A DNA stretch of 64,000 bases. It comes from Parvularcula sp. LCG005 (GTDB taxonomy: Bacteria; Pseudomonadota; Alphaproteobacteria; Caulobacterales; Parvularculaceae). Shown piece by piece: positions 32,887 through 41,617 of this stretch. A program made the position numbers and the translations under genes. Position 1 is the stretch's first letter. Every line of letters starts with the position of its first letter. Location: assembly GCF_032930845.1 (NCBI RefSeq), contig NZ_CP136758.1:2433001-2497000 (forward strand), written 5' to 3'. The notes under the pieces are model-generated. The model ran no database searches. It was not told the DNA's origin and saw only the letters and a list, made by a program, of their open reading frames with translations.

Positions 32887-33381
32887 TCACTGAGAACTGG
32901 AACGTCTGGTGAGAGCGATGTACCGAAATATGATTAAGGAAACCGGAGCGAAAGCTGAATAGACTATTAATACAAACACATAGAGCGGCGCCAGTCGCAT
33001 GACGGAGCTCGGCAAATCGGCCGTCAGCGCCGACCACGGCAACATGCCCGCAAAGCTGAGCGCCACACTTTCGGCGGCTGGCCACCACAGCATGGAGGCA
33101 AAAGTCAGGAGAATGACACTGTGTCCGACGCTGTACAGCATCGCAAAGAGGCTCGACATGGCGGTATCGGCGCGCGGCACCACGGCGAGCGCCAGACCGA
33201 GCACCACCGCCACGAACACTGCCGCCCCGACAAGCGCGTTGGCAGGCGGCACATGCCCCAGATAAAGGACCAGTGAGCCAAGAACGCCGGAAGCCGAAGC
33301 ACCGCCCGCGGCCATACCCGCTGGCACCGTCAGCCAGCCCGGACCGCGCAATTGCAGCAAATGTCCTCTCGCCACGCTCAT
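32887..33381 (-). CDS. Small polytopic membrane protein
   Basis: A 164-residue protein with about four hydrophobic spans (VLGSLVLYLGHV; NALVGAAVFVAVVLGLALAVV; SVILLTFASMLWWP; LYVFVLIVYSAFAPVSLIIFRYI). The start at 33381 (MSVARGHLLQL) is preferred over 33534, because GGGGCGG precedes it and a well-placed promoter lies at 33406-33434, inside the longer frame. No family recognised. First gene of the leftward unit membrane protein - secreted protein - glyQ - mtgA. Confidence 0.7.
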   Translation of the reverse strand: MSVARGHLLQLRGPGWLTVPAGMAAGGASASGVLGSLVLYLGHVPPANALVGAAVFVAVVLGLALAVVPRADTAMSSLFAMLYSVGHSVILLTFASMLWWPAAESVALSFAGMLPWSALTADLPSSVMRLAPLYVFVLIVYSAFAPVSLIIFRYIALTRRSSSQ

Positions 33382-33405
33382 AGCCGCCCCATTACATCCC
33401 AGCAA

Positions 33406-33434
33406 AGCATAGCACGCCGACGCGCCACGTCTAA
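33406..33434 (-). promoter_or_regulatory. Candidate promoter for the glyQ-mtgA unit
   Basis: On the minus strand TTAGAC (33429-33434) and TATGCT (33406-33411) are 17 bases apart, 25 bases before the start at 33381. Spacing and sequence fit a sigma70-type promoter. Confidence 0.55.
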
Positions 33435-33455
33435 CCGAAAAACGATAAAAATATT

Positions 33456-33479
33456 CCCCGTCGCTGCACGCCGACGGGG
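33456..33479 (-). terminator. Perfect hairpin with U-rich tail in the divergent region
   Basis: CCCCGTCG (33456-33463) and CGACGGGG (33472-33479) form an eight-base stem; on the minus strand it is followed by a U-rich stretch. It lies upstream of the candidate promoter, so it may insulate the leftward unit from antisense transcripts arising in the HAD gene. Confidence 0.5.
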
Positions 33480-33577
33480 GGCAAAACGTCGGTAAAATCC
33501 ATCGCCGCTTGACACTGGGGAGGGCCGGCGACACGAGGACCGCACCTCCGCCTCAGACCTGAAAGAGCAGAATTTTC

Positions 33578-34438
33578 ATGACCGAGCCTCGTGCCCTGAC
33601 CGGCCTTTCCCAGATCGCCGACCAGTATGATGCGGTGCTGTGTGATGCATGGGGCGTCGTGCACAACGGCCAGCGGCTCTATGACGGCGTCGGTGAGGCG
33701 CTGACCCAGTTCCAAGCGACCCGTGGGCCCGTCATCATCCTGACGAACGCGCCGCGCCTTTCCGATGTCATCCCTGCCCAGCTCGACAGTCTCGGTCTGT
33801 CCCGCGATGCCTATACGCGCGTCGTGACCTCAGGCGATGCGACGCGGGCAGCCGTGACACAACGGGCCGACAGTGCCTTTTTCAAACTGGGTCCGTCCAA
33901 GGATGAGACCCTGTTTTCAGCCCTGCCCATTTCATTTGTCCCGCTGGACGAGGCAGATGTGATCGTCTGCACCGGCCTGTTCAATGAAATGACCGAGACG
34001 CCTGAAGACTATCGCGACATGCTGAAAGATGCGGCGCGCCGGAACATTCCGATGATCTGCGCGAACCCCGACAAGGTGGTGAAACTCGGTGACCAGTTGA
34101 TCTACTGCGCCGGTGCGATTGCGGATGTGTATGCTGAGCTTGGCGGCAACGTCATCTATGGCGGCAAGCCCCATGCGCCGATCTATGAACTGTCCCGCGA
34201 CGTCCTGCGCGACAAGGGGCTGCCCGCCGATGCGCGCCTCCTGGCCATTGGTGACGGTGTCCAGACCGATATATTGGGAGCCAACGAGCAGAATATTGAT
34301 GTCGTCTTTGTCGCCGAAGGAATCTTCAGCGAAGAAAGCCGAGACGATAGCGGCCATCTCGACACGGGCAAACTGGCGCAGCTGCTCAAGAAACACGGTG
34401 TGCATGCTGAATATGCAATGGATGGACTGGTCTGGTGA
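33578..34438 (+). CDS. TIGR01459 family HAD-type hydrolase
   Basis: A 286-residue HAD IIA (NagD-like) protein. The opening motif reads LCDAWGVVHNGQRLYDG: the nucleophile Asp23 is present, but the usual second Asp of DxD is Trp25, a feature I associate with the TIGR01459 subgroup of Alphaproteobacteria. Later blocks are VIILTNAPR with the Thr, GGKPHAPIYE with the Lys, and LAIGDGVQTDILGAN with the terminal acidic residues. Cytoplasmic phosphatase-like fold, substrate unknown. Its stop overlaps the ribF GTG start by four bases (GTGA), so the two are co-translated. Confidence 0.9.
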   Translation: MTEPRALTGLSQIADQYDAVLCDAWGVVHNGQRLYDGVGEALTQFQATRGPVIILTNAPRLSDVIPAQLDSLGLSRDAYTRVVTSGDATRAAVTQRADSAFFKLGPSKDETLFSALPISFVPLDEADVIVCTGLFNEMTETPEDYRDMLKDAARRNIPMICANPDKVVKLGDQLIYCAGAIADVYAELGGNVIYGGKPHAPIYELSRDVLRDKGLPADARLLAIGDGVQTDILGANEQNIDVVFVAEGIFSEESRDDSGHLDTGKLAQLLKKHGVHAEYAMDGLVW

Positions 34439-35382
34439 GCACGCCGACAGTCATCCGGGCACCGCTGCATTGTGATGTTGCGCCGGCGCTGCGCGATCGG
34501 CTGGCCGTCATTGGCAATATGGATGGTGTTCATCTGGGTCATCAGGTGCTGCTCGACGAAACCGTTCGGCTGGCCGGTGAGCGGCCCACAGCGGCCATCG
34601 TCTTTGAACCCCATCCGCGCCGCGTCTTCGCACCCGAAAGCGCGCCGTTCCTGCTGACCGACCTGACCACCAAGACAGAGATTATTTCGGCACACGGCAT
34701 CGACACAATTTTTGTTCTGCCCTTTATCGACGACCTTTACCGTCAGACGCCGGAGAAATTCGTCCAGCAAACTCTCGGCCAGCGACTGGGCCTTGCCGGC
34801 ATCGTGACCGGCAGCGACTTCCAGTTTGGCAAGGGCCGCGCCGGGGATGTCTATGCCCTGAAAGGGCTGGCCGAACAGATGGGCATGGAAGCGCATGCCA
34901 TTACACCGATCCTCAAGGACGGCGGGGACAAATATTCCTCCTCCGCCATCCGCCAGGCCCTGCGCGAAGGACGACCAGAGGACGCCGCCCAGCAATTGGG
35001 GCGCCCCTTCGGCATTCGCGGCGACGTGATTGAGGGTCGCAAACTGGCGCGTAACCTCGGTGTGCCGACAGCGAATGTGGCGCTTGCCGACTATGTCCGT
35101 CCCCTGTTCGGCGTCTACGCCATCAACGTGGATATTGGCGATCGGCACGTGCCGGGTATTGCCAATGTGGGCATCCGCCCGACAGTGGATGGGACCGCCC
35201 CCCTGCTCGAAGCGCATCTTTTCGACTTTGACGGCGATCTCTACGGTCAGACCATCCGCGTCGACCTGCTCCACTTCATCCGGCCGGAGCAGAAATTTGA
35301 CGGGCTTGACGCGCTCAAAGCGCAGATCAGCAAGGATTCCGGCATCGCCCGCGACTGGCTGTCAGAAAACCTTGGGCTCTGA
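34435..35382 (+). CDS. ribF: Bifunctional riboflavin kinase/FAD synthetase
   Basis: A 315-residue RibF that phosphorylates riboflavin to FMN and adenylates FMN to FAD. The N-terminal FAD synthetase part has VIGNMDGVHLGHQVLL and FEPHPRRVFAP; the kinase part (from about residue 190) has GRPFGIRGDVIEGRKLARNLGVPTANV, GVYAINV, GIANVGIRPTVDG and EAHLFDFDGDLYGQ. The start is GTG, four bases inside the HAD gene. In many bacteria ribF precedes ileS-lspA; here ileS and lspA are 7 kb away on the other strand, so that order is broken. Confidence 0.95.
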   Translation: MSTPTVIRAPLHCDVAPALRDRLAVIGNMDGVHLGHQVLLDETVRLAGERPTAAIVFEPHPRRVFAPESAPFLLTDLTTKTEIISAHGIDTIFVLPFIDDLYRQTPEKFVQQTLGQRLGLAGIVTGSDFQFGKGRAGDVYALKGLAEQMGMEAHAITPILKDGGDKYSSSAIRQALREGRPEDAAQQLGRPFGIRGDVIEGRKLARNLGVPTANVALADYVRPLFGVYAINVDIGDRHVPGIANVGIRPTVDGTAPLLEAHLFDFDGDLYGQTIRVDLLHFIRPEQKFDGLDALKAQISKDSGIARDWLSENLGL

Positions 35383-35420
35383 GGCTGTTCAGCGGCAGCG
35401 AGACTCCGTAGACAGGAACA

Positions 35421-35924
35421 ATGAAGCAACATCACGTGCGAATTCTGGGGCTTGATCCCGGCCTGCGCCACACCGGCTGGGGCCTGATCATCGCTGAGGG
35501 ATCACGCCTCTCCTATGTGGCAAGCGGCCGAATTTCCACGCCTACGGAAGGTTCACTGGCCTTCAGGCTGGCGCAACTGTCACTGGCGCTGGAAGCCGTC
35601 GTTGCGGATATGGGCCCGCACGAGGCCGCCGTTGAAGAAACCTTTGTCAACGCCAATGCCCGATCTGCGCTGAAACTTGGCCATGCCCGAGGCATCTGCT
35701 TGCTCGCCCCGGCACGACTTGGCCTGCCCGTCGCTGAGTATGCCGCCAATCTGGTCAAAAAGGCCGTGGTCGGTGCCGGGCACGCTGAGAAGCATCAGGT
35801 CTCGGCCATGATCAGCAGGCTGATGCCGCAGGCGCGGGACCTGACTGCCGATGCCGCGGACGCCCTCGCCGTTGCCGTCTGTCATGCCAGCCACCGCCAG
35901 CATCTGGCCCGGGTGAGCGCATGA
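35421..35924 (+). CDS. ruvC: Crossover junction endodeoxyribonuclease RuvC
   Basis: A 167-residue Holliday-junction resolvase. The catalytic acidic residues are visible: ILGLDPGLRHTGWGLI (first Asp), AAVEETFVNANARSALKLGHARG (Glu) and the C-terminal LTADAADALAVAVCHA (Asp pair). It cuts the junctions moved by RuvAB in homologous recombination. It starts the ruvC-ruvA-ruvB-ybgC operon and overlaps ruvA by four bases. Confidence 0.96.
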   Translation: MKQHHVRILGLDPGLRHTGWGLIIAEGSRLSYVASGRISTPTEGSLAFRLAQLSLALEAVVADMGPHEAAVEETFVNANARSALKLGHARGICLLAPARLGLPVAEYAANLVKKAVVGAGHAEKHQVSAMISRLMPQARDLTADAADALAVAVCHASHRQHLARVSA

Positions 35925-36535
35925 TCGGTCATTTGAACGGACGTGTGCTGAGCGTATACGCGGATACCGCCATCATTGATGTTGGCGGCGTTGGCTATGA
36001 GGTCAGCGGCACCTCCCGCCTCCTGGGCAACATGGCACCGGGCGACGAGGTTTCCCTGTCGATCGAAACACTTGTGGCTGAGACCTTCATCCGCCTAGTC
36101 GCCTTCCCGACAGAAACAGAGCGTCGCACCTTCCGGCTGCTGCAAAGTGTGCAGGGGGTGGGTGCAAAAGCGGCCCTGTCCATCCTGCACGTCCTGTCGC
36201 CCCATGCGCTGATGGATGCCATCGCCGTTCAGGATAAGACCGCTGTCGCCCGTGCCCAAGGGGTCGGACCAAAGCTGGCGCAACGAATTGTCACCGAACT
36301 GAAAGGCAAGACCGGCGTCCTGCTGCATGCGGATGACTTCCGGCCCGGTACTGCTGAACCGCCTGCGGCCAGCCCACCGGCGCCAACGTCCATGGCCGAA
36401 GATGCCGTCTCCGCGTTGATCAATCTTGGCTATGATGAAACGCTGGCGCGACGAACCGTCAGAACCGTCGCTGCAGAGAATGACAGCGTCGAAGCCATCA
36501 TCACTGCGGCGCTGAAAAGTCTGTCTACATCATGA
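35921..36535 (+). CDS. ruvA: Holliday junction branch migration protein RuvA
   Basis: A 204-residue protein. The N-terminal OB-fold opens [28 protein letters not shown]; the helix-hairpin-helix DNA-binding region includes [17 protein letters not shown] and [20 protein letters not shown]; a Pro/Ala linker (residues 145-160) leads to the C-terminal UBA-like domain [20 protein letters not shown] that contacts RuvB. It overlaps both neighbours by four bases, so RuvC, RuvA and RuvB are translationally coupled. Confidence 0.96.
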   Translation: MIGHLNGRVLSVYADTAIIDVGGVGYEVSGTSRLLGNMAPGDEVSLSIETLVAETFIRLVAFPTETERRTFRLLQSVQGVGAKAALSILHVLSPHALMDAIAVQDKTAVARAQGVGPKLAQRIVTELKGKTGVLLHADDFRPGTAEPPAASPPAPTSMAEDAVSALINLGYDETLARRTVRTVAAENDSVEAIITAALKSLSTS

Positions 36536-37539
36536 GCGTCGTCGACCCCCGCCCTCAGGAGCACGACCCTGACGCCGCCTTAAGGCCCAAGCGCCTGTCG
36601 GACTTCACCGGTCAACCGCAGACCAAGGACAATCTGTCCGTCTTCATTCAGGCCGCAAAGCAGCGCCGCGAAGCGATGGATCACGTCCTGCTGCACGGCC
36701 CGCCCGGCCTTGGCAAGACCACCCTTGCCCAGATCATCGCGGCGGAGCTGGGCGTGGGGTACAGATCGACATCCGGCCCGGTCATCAGCAAGGCGGGTGA
36801 CCTGGCGGCGATTCTGACTGGCCTTGAAGCCAATGACGTTCTGTTCATTGACGAAATTCACCGGCTCAGTCCGGCCGTCGAGGAGATTCTCTATCCTGCA
36901 ATGGAGGATTACGCCCTCGACATTCTGATCGGTGAGGGCCCGTCGGCCCGGTCGGTCAGGATTGACCTGCCGCGATTTACGCTGGTCGCCGCCACCACAC
37001 GGTCCGGCCTGCTGACAAAACCGTTGCTTGACCGGTTCGGCATCCCGCTGCGCCTCGACTTCTATTCGGCAGATGAGCTACGCGCAATTATCCGTCGGGG
37101 GGCGGAAAAATTGGGTGTCGCGATGAGTGAAGATGGCGCGCAGGAGATCGCGAGCCGGTCACGCGGAACACCGCGGGTCGCCGGTCGTCTGCTGCGACGC
37201 GTGCGGGACGTTGCGGTTGTGGAGGGGCGCCTGCCCATCACGGCCGAGGTGGCCGACAGCGCACTCAGTCGCCTGAACGTGGATCGCTTGGGCTTGGAAA
37301 TGCTTGACCGGCGTTACCTTTCGATCATTGCCGAGCATTTCGGCGGCGGTCCGGTGGGCGTGGAAACAATTGCCGCAAGCCTGTCCGAGGCGCGCGACGC
37401 CGTCGAAGACGTGATTGAACCGTTCCTGTTACAGCAGGGACTGATCCAGCGAACGCCCCGGGGACGTATGCTGACAGACAAAGCCTATGCGCATCTGGGG
37501 CTACCGCCACCGGGACGGCAGATCGGTGAGCTGATCTGA
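36532..37539 (+). CDS. ruvB: Holliday junction branch migration ATPase RuvB
   Basis: A 335-residue AAA+ motor. Walker A is [18 protein letters not shown], Walker [12 protein letters not shown], sensor 1 [10 protein letters not shown], and sensor 2 [15 protein letters not shown]; the C-terminal winged helix ends in [21 protein letters not shown]. It drives branch migration with RuvA. The N-terminus ([18 protein letters not shown]) is complete. ybgC starts within its stop codon (TGATG). Confidence 0.97.
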   Translation: MSVVDPRPQEHDPDAALRPKRLSDFTGQPQTKDNLSVFIQAAKQRREAMDHVLLHGPPGLGKTTLAQIIAAELGVGYRSTSGPVISKAGDLAAILTGLEANDVLFIDEIHRLSPAVEEILYPAMEDYALDILIGEGPSARSVRIDLPRFTLVAATTRSGLLTKPLLDRFGIPLRLDFYSADELRAIIRRGAEKLGVAMSEDGAQEIASRSRGTPRVAGRLLRRVRDVAVVEGRLPITAEVADSALSRLNVDRLGLEMLDRRYLSIIAEHFGGGPVGVETIAASLSEARDAVEDVIEPFLLQQGLIQRTPRGRMLTDKAYAHLGLPPPGRQIGELI

Positions 37540-37952
37540 TGGAATGGCAGCATGAGGTGCGCGTCTATTTCGAGGACACCGATTTTTCGGGTGTCGTCTA
37601 TCACGCCGCCTATCTCAAATTCTTTGAACGGGCACGGACAGAAGCGCTGCGCCAGACGGGGCTTGATCATCGGACACTGATCGAAGCGGAACCGCCCACG
37701 GCGCTCACCGTCCGCCATCTGTCGATCGACTATTTCAAACCCGCCCGGATCGATGATCTTCTGACCATCCGGACACAGACCGCCGAGTTGCGCGGGGCCC
37801 GGCTCGTTTTTCTTCAGACCGCCTTCCTCGACGAGGAGAAGCTGACTGAGGCCCGCGTCACAATCGCCTGTATGGATATGGCGGGACGGCCACGGCGCCT
37901 GCCCCGCCATATCGCAACCCGGCTGGGGGCGGTGTCAGGCGATCAGGCGTGA
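37539..37952 (+). CDS. ybgC: YbgC/Tol-Pal associated acyl-CoA thioesterase
   Basis: A 137-residue hot-dog-fold thioesterase of the YbgC group: [34 protein letters not shown] carries the Asp/His active-site motif ([10 protein letters not shown]). It hydrolyses short-chain acyl-CoA or acyl-ACP and is normally the first gene of the tol-pal cluster. Here no tolQ follows: its 3' end overlaps folE by 18 bases on the other strand, so the tol-pal genes must be elsewhere. Its start overlaps ruvB by one base. Confidence 0.93.
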   Translation: MEWQHEVRVYFEDTDFSGVVYHAAYLKFFERARTEALRQTGLDHRTLIEAEPPTALTVRHLSIDYFKPARIDDLLTIRTQTAELRGARLVFLQTAFLDEEKLTEARVTIACMDMAGRPRRLPRHIATRLGAVSGDQA

Positions 37953-38504
37953 GAGGCGATCGGCCAGACGGGGATCGGTCTTGAACTCGCCCAGGAAACA
38001 ACGCGTAACGCAGGTCACTTCATCCTTATGGATGCCACGTGTCGTGATGCACTGGTGCTCTGCATCGATGATAACGGCCACGCCGCGCGGTTTCAGCACT
38101 TTGTCGATCGTGTTCGCGATCTGATTGGTCAATGTTTCCTGACTTTGCAGCCGCTTGGAAAACGTGTCCACGAGCCGCGCCAGTTTGGACAGGCCGACCA
38201 CCCGATCGCTGGGGAGATAAGCCACATGCGCCGTGCCGAGCAGTGGAGCGACGTGGTGTTCACAATGGCTTTCCACACGAATATTCTTGAGAAGGACGAT
38301 ATCGTCATATCCCTCTACCTCCTCGAACGTCGTCGAGAGTACGGCCTCAGGGTTTTCACGATAGCCCATGAACCAGTCATCATAGGCATTCACAAAACGT
38401 TTCGGCGTATCGATCAACCCTTCCCGCTGGGGGTCCTCACCGATATAAGCGAGAAGCGTACGGACTGCTTCTTCTGCATCGGCCTTCGTCGGCTTTTTCG
38501 CCAT
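37935..38504 (-). CDS. folE: GTP cyclohydrolase I
   Basis: A 189-residue FolE that makes dihydroneopterin triphosphate from GTP for folate or other pterins. Family blocks: [48 protein letters not shown] with the zinc-binding Cys-His motif (CEHH), [20 protein letters not shown], and [17 protein letters not shown]. It is the last gene of the ribD-ribE-ribB-ribH unit, adjacent to ribH with a shared boundary base. The usual riboflavin enzyme GTP cyclohydrolase II is absent from this operon. Confidence 0.96.
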   Translation of the reverse strand: MAKKPTKADAEEAVRTLLAYIGEDPQREGLIDTPKRFVNAYDDWFMGYRENPEAVLSTTFEEVEGYDDIVLLKNIRVESHCEHHVAPLLGTAHVAYLPSDRVVGLSKLARLVDTFSKRLQSQETLTNQIANTIDKVLKPRGVAVIIDAEHQCITTRGIHKDEVTCVTRCFLGEFKTDPRLADRLSRLIA

Positions 38505-38980
38505 TACGATGCTCCCTTGATCGCAGCGACCAGCCCCGCCATTTCAACCGCAACGGCGGCCGCTTCCGCGCCCTTATTGCCCGCTTTCGTCCCTGCCCGT
38601 TCAATCGACTGCTCGATCGTGTCAGTGGTCAGTACACCAAAGGCGACCGGCACGCCGGTTGACTGCATGACGTGGGAAATGCCTTTCGCGGCCTCACCGG
38701 CCACATAGTCAAAATGCGGTGTCGCGCCGCGGATGACACAGCCGAGCGCGACAATGGCGTCGTATCGGCCGGTCTCAGCCGCCGTCTTTGCCGCGAGCGG
38801 TAGCTCGAATGCACCGGGCACGGTAATGTGCGTGATCGCATCGCCCGGCACGCCGTGGCGACGCAGGGTCGCGATGGCGCCACTGGTCAGTTTTTCAACG
38901 ATGAACTCGTTCCATCCCGTGTCAATCACGGCCACTTTTAGGTCTGCGTTCTTTGCGGTGGCTTCAATTTTCACAACCAT
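38504..38980 (-). CDS. ribH: 6,7-dimethyl-8-ribityllumazine synthase
   Basis: A 158-residue lumazine synthase that joins the RibB and RibD products to the riboflavin precursor. Motifs: [44 protein letters not shown], with the conserved active-site His (HFDY), and [32 protein letters not shown]. It overlaps both folE and ribB by one base, so the three are coupled. nusB, the common neighbour of ribH, is not here. Confidence 0.96.
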   Translation of the reverse strand: MVVKIEATAKNADLKVAVIDTGWNEFIVEKLTSGAIATLRRHGVPGDAITHITVPGAFELPLAAKTAAETGRYDAIVALGCVIRGATPHFDYVAGEAAKGISHVMQSTGVPVAFGVLTTDTIEQSIERAGTKAGNKGAEAAAVAVEMAGLVAAIKGAS

Positions 38981-39603
38981 CAGGCTGCCTCTGCTTTCTG
39001 TCTATAGGCCACCAATGCTTCGACGGTGACCACGGGGATGTCATGTTTGCGGGAAAACACCATGAGGTCGTCGCGGCGTGCCATGGTGCCGTCATCATTC
39101 ATGATTTCGCACAGAGCGGCACCTGGCCGGCATCCAGCGAGCTTGGCCAGGTCCACACTTGCCTCGGTCTGCCCCGTGCGGGCCAGAACGCCATCAGCAC
39201 GGGCGCGAAGCGGAAACATATGACCGGGCTTGACGAGATCGTCGGGGCGCGATTCAGGGTCGATCAGCACGGCGATGGTCCGTGCACGGTCGGCGGCGGA
39301 GATTCCCGTGGTCACCCCCTCACGTGCTTCGACCGAGACTGTGAACGGCGTTCCAAAGCCGGAATGGTTATCCTCAGGCGGCACCATTTGCGGCAGGCCC
39401 AGACGGTCGATCCAGTCCGGCGCCAACGCACAACAGATCAGACCGCGGCCGTGGACAGCCATAAAATTGACCGCTGCGGCATCAGCGAATTCAGCCGCGA
39501 TGATCAGATCGCCCTCATTTTCACGCCCCTCATCATCACAGACGATAACGAAACGTCCTGCCCGTATGGCTTCAAGGGCGGTATCAATGCTCGCAAAACT
39601 CAT
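38980..39603 (-). CDS. ribB: 3,4-dihydroxy-2-butanone 4-phosphate synthase
   Basis: A 207-residue stand-alone RibB that converts ribulose 5-phosphate to the four-carbon riboflavin precursor. Conserved sites: [21 protein letters not shown] with the metal-binding Glu residues, [38 protein letters not shown], and the C-terminal GHMFPLRAR and [14 protein letters not shown]. Many bacteria fuse this domain to GTP cyclohydrolase II; here the protein ends without that domain. It overlaps ribE by four bases. Confidence 0.96.
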   Translation of the reverse strand: MSFASIDTALEAIRAGRFVIVCDDEGRENEGDLIIAAEFADAAAVNFMAVHGRGLICCALAPDWIDRLGLPQMVPPEDNHSGFGTPFTVSVEAREGVTTGISAADRARTIAVLIDPESRPDDLVKPGHMFPLRARADGVLARTGQTEASVDLAKLAGCRPGAALCEIMNDDGTMARRDDLMVFSRKHDIPVVTVEALVAYRQKAEAA

Positions 39604-40193
39604 GCGCGGGCCTCCATAATCTTTTCGGCGTATTTCGCCATGATGTCAGTCTCCAGATTGACCGGATCACCGACGGATTTGAGCGCCAGGACAACGAGCG
39701 CCTGGCTATGAGAAATGAGGGTCAGGGTGAAATAATCCGGCCCCGTATCGACGACCGTCAGGCTGGTCCCGTCGACGCAGACATATCCCTTGCGGACGAT
39801 ATATTTCATCAGCTCAGGCGGTGTTTCGATCGTGTAGTTGAGCGCGTCCCCTTCAGGCTCGATCGCACGGATGCTACCGGTGCCGTCGACATGCCCCTGC
39901 ACATAATGTCCGCCCAGCCGTGTTGTGGGCAGAACGGCGCGTTCCAGATTGACGCGATCACCTTCCCGCAACACGCCCAGCGATGTTTTTCTCAAGGTCT
40001 CAGGCGCAAGGCCAACCGTAAACTGACCATCATCAAAGGTAACAACTGACAGGCAGACACCGTTGACATTGATGGAATCGCCAAACCGCACATCGGTCAG
40101 GACTGTGGACGCACCGATTGTCAGCTGGAATCCGTCATCTTTCGGTCCCACCGACAGAACGATTCCCATCTCTTCTACGAGGCCTGTGAACAT
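39600..40193 (-). CDS. ribE: Riboflavin synthase alpha chain
   Basis: A 197-residue enzyme that dismutates two lumazine molecules into riboflavin. It shows the two repeated barrels: MFTGLVEEMGIVLSVG with SINVNGVCLSVV in the first half and GHYVQGHVDGTG with YVCVDGTSLTVVD in the second. It is encoded 11 bases downstream of ribD and overlaps ribB by four bases. Regulated with the operon by the upstream FMN riboswitch. Confidence 0.96.
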   Translation of the reverse strand: MFTGLVEEMGIVLSVGPKDDGFQLTIGASTVLTDVRFGDSINVNGVCLSVVTFDDGQFTVGLAPETLRKTSLGVLREGDRVNLERAVLPTTRLGGHYVQGHVDGTGSIRAIEPEGDALNYTIETPPELMKYIVRKGYVCVDGTSLTVVDTGPDYFTLTLISHSQALVVLALKSVGDPVNLETDIMAKYAEKIMEARA

Positions 40194-40204
40194 AATTCCT
40201 CCGA

Positions 40205-41281
40205 CTAAACCCGGCCCCGGACAAGAATGTCCGGCCCGAGCGTACAGGTTGAAACATCGCGGAGACGCAGCGCATCCGATAATTGATCTGCCCCCACACC
40301 ATTGATGGCCGACCGACCGCCGCCCAGAATGACGGGCGCAATAAAGGCCCAGACCTCATCCACCAGGCCATCATCAAAAGCGCTGCCCAATACCGTGCCA
40401 CCACCCTCGATCATCACGGCGTTCAGGCCGCGCTGACCCAACTGGTCAAGAAGCGGCGCAAGATCAGGGCGACCATTCCGAAGCGACAGTGGGCAGATCT
40501 CAGCCCCCGCCTGCTCGAGCGCGGCGCGGCGGTCGGCATCGGGATGGGGACCGGAAACGATCATGACCGAACCTGGACTGGAAAGGAGCTTTGCCGTCGG
40601 TGGTGTACGCAGATGTGTATCAAGGACAATCTTGACGCTGGGCGCTGGAACCACGCCGTCTGGTCGGGGATCAAGCGATGGGTCATCCGCCAGAACCGTT
40701 CCTATGCCGACGATAATACCATCCGTCTGCTGCCGCAGGTCGTGACCCGCAGCCCTCGCTTCTTTGCCCGTGATCCACTTCGATTGACCCGACGGGGTCG
40801 CCGTCCGACCGTCCAGAGACATGGCGAGCTTGGCGTAGACGTAAGGGCGACCATTCAGCACACGGTTGATCCAGGGACGGACCAGGTCATGCGCCGCTTT
40901 GTCATCGGCATAGTGAACATCAACACCCGCCTCGCGCAGACGATCGGCACCGCCCGCTGCAAGAGGGTTAGTATCTGCGGCACCGTACACGACCCGTCCA
41001 ATCCCGGCGTCAAGGAGAGCACCGGCGCAGGGCGGCGTGTTGCCGTAATGATTGCAGGGCTCAAGGGTCACGTAGGCTGTGGCGCCGCGTGCGGAATCTC
41101 CGGCATCGGCCAGCGCGGCCGCTTCGGCATGCGGTGTACCGGGCCCCCGATGCCAACCGCGCCCTACGACCTGACCATTGGCCACGATCAGGCACCCGAC
41201 CATCGGGTTTGGCGCGGTGCGACCCGCCGCCTGCCTGGCCAGCGCGATGGCCTGTTCAAGATATGCAGTGTCGCCAGTCAA
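40205..41281 (-). CDS. ribD: Bifunctional diaminohydroxyphosphoribosylaminopyrimidine deaminase/reductase
   Basis: RibD performs the deaminase and reductase steps of riboflavin synthesis. The N-terminal deaminase has AGRTAPNPMVGCLIVANGQVVGRGWH, PHAEAAAL with the zinc His-Ala-Glu, and TLEPCNHYGNTPPCAGAL; the reductase half starts YVYAKLAMSLDGRTATPSGQSKWITG. The frame is open up to a GTG at 41398, but that GTG lies against the conserved 3' end of the FMN riboswitch. The family length (about 358 residues) and first helix fit a TTG at 41281, which is adopted here with reservation; the only Shine-Dalgarno-like AAAGGA is 12 bases before it. Operon order is ribD-ribE-ribB-ribH-folE. Confidence 0.9.
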   Translation of the reverse strand: MTGDTAYLEQAIALARQAAGRTAPNPMVGCLIVANGQVVGRGWHRGPGTPHAEAAALADAGDSARGATAYVTLEPCNHYGNTPPCAGALLDAGIGRVVYGAADTNPLAAGGADRLREAGVDVHYADDKAAHDLVRPWINRVLNGRPYVYAKLAMSLDGRTATPSGQSKWITGKEARAAGHDLRQQTDGIIVGIGTVLADDPSLDPRPDGVVPAPSVKIVLDTHLRTPPTAKLLSSPGSVMIVSGPHPDADRRAALEQAGAEICPLSLRNGRPDLAPLLDQLGQRGLNAVMIEGGGTVLGSAFDDGLVDEVWAFIAPVILGGGRSAINGVGADQLSDALRLRDVSTCTLGPDILVRGRV

Positions 41282-41367
41282 TGCCGCCGTCAGTCCTTTC
41301 GCAACCGGACTTTGGGGGCACGCATGATGAGCTTGACCTATTCGACGCGGAATACGGCCAAGAACGC

Positions 41368-41392
41368 CCTGGCGGGAACAATCCTCGCCAGG
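41368..41392 (-). promoter_or_regulatory. Possible expression-platform hairpin of the FMN riboswitch
   Basis: CCTGGCG (41386-41392 read on the minus strand) pairs with CGCCAGG (41368-41374) around an 11-base loop, between the aptamer and ribD. The following minus-strand bases GCGTTCTTGG are only weakly U-rich, so attenuation is possible but not proven. Confidence 0.4.
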
Positions 41393-41406
41393 CGGCACAT
41401 CATGAA

Positions 41407-41539
41407 CCTTCTCACATCCGGACTATGACCGTCGGCTCTGGAATCGCACCAGATCCTGCGTCAGGCGAAAGCCGTCAGCTCGCGGGCTGAGAGGAATACC
41501 TCATCACCGCCGGTGGGGACTTTCACCCCGCCCCGAAAG
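41407..41539 (-). ncRNA. FMN riboswitch (RFN element)
   Basis: On the minus strand the RFN consensus is nearly complete: TTCGGGGCGGGGTGAAAGTC with CCCACCGGCGGTGATG, then TCAGCCCGCGAGC, then GATCTGGTGCGATTCCAGAG followed by CCGACGGTCATAGTCCGGATG and GAGAAGG. These are the conserved P1-P6 junction segments. It lies directly upstream of ribD and should switch off the riboflavin operon when FMN is abundant. Confidence 0.95.
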
Positions 41540-41577
41540 TTCGTTTCAATTGTGAAGACCACATAAGCGTGGAAAAC

Positions 41578-41602
41578 AGCGCGGACAAGCCCTGTCCGCG
41601 CT
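41578..41602 (-). terminator. Intrinsic terminator after the DUF3035 gene
   Basis: AGCGCGGACA (minus strand 41602-41593) pairs with TGTCCGCGCT (41587-41578) around a five-base loop, followed by GTTTTCC. A perfect ten-base stem, 16 bases after the DUF3035 stop; it separates the lipoprotein gene from the riboflavin operon. Confidence 0.85.
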
Positions 41603-41617
41603 CAACCGCCGAACAGC

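Noticed and set aside
34183-35274. 363-residue open frame opposite the HAD gene and ribF
   Set aside because: It spans two real, coupled genes on the other strand; composition is that of antisense translation.
41281-41398. ribD start at GTG 41398
   Set aside because: The preceding GAGAAGG is the conserved 3' end of the aptamer, and the extra 39 residues do not belong to the family.
40283-41428. 381-residue open frame opposite ribD and the riboswitch
   Set aside because: It is antisense to a strongly conserved gene and aptamer, Arg/Gly-rich in composition, and shows no motif.
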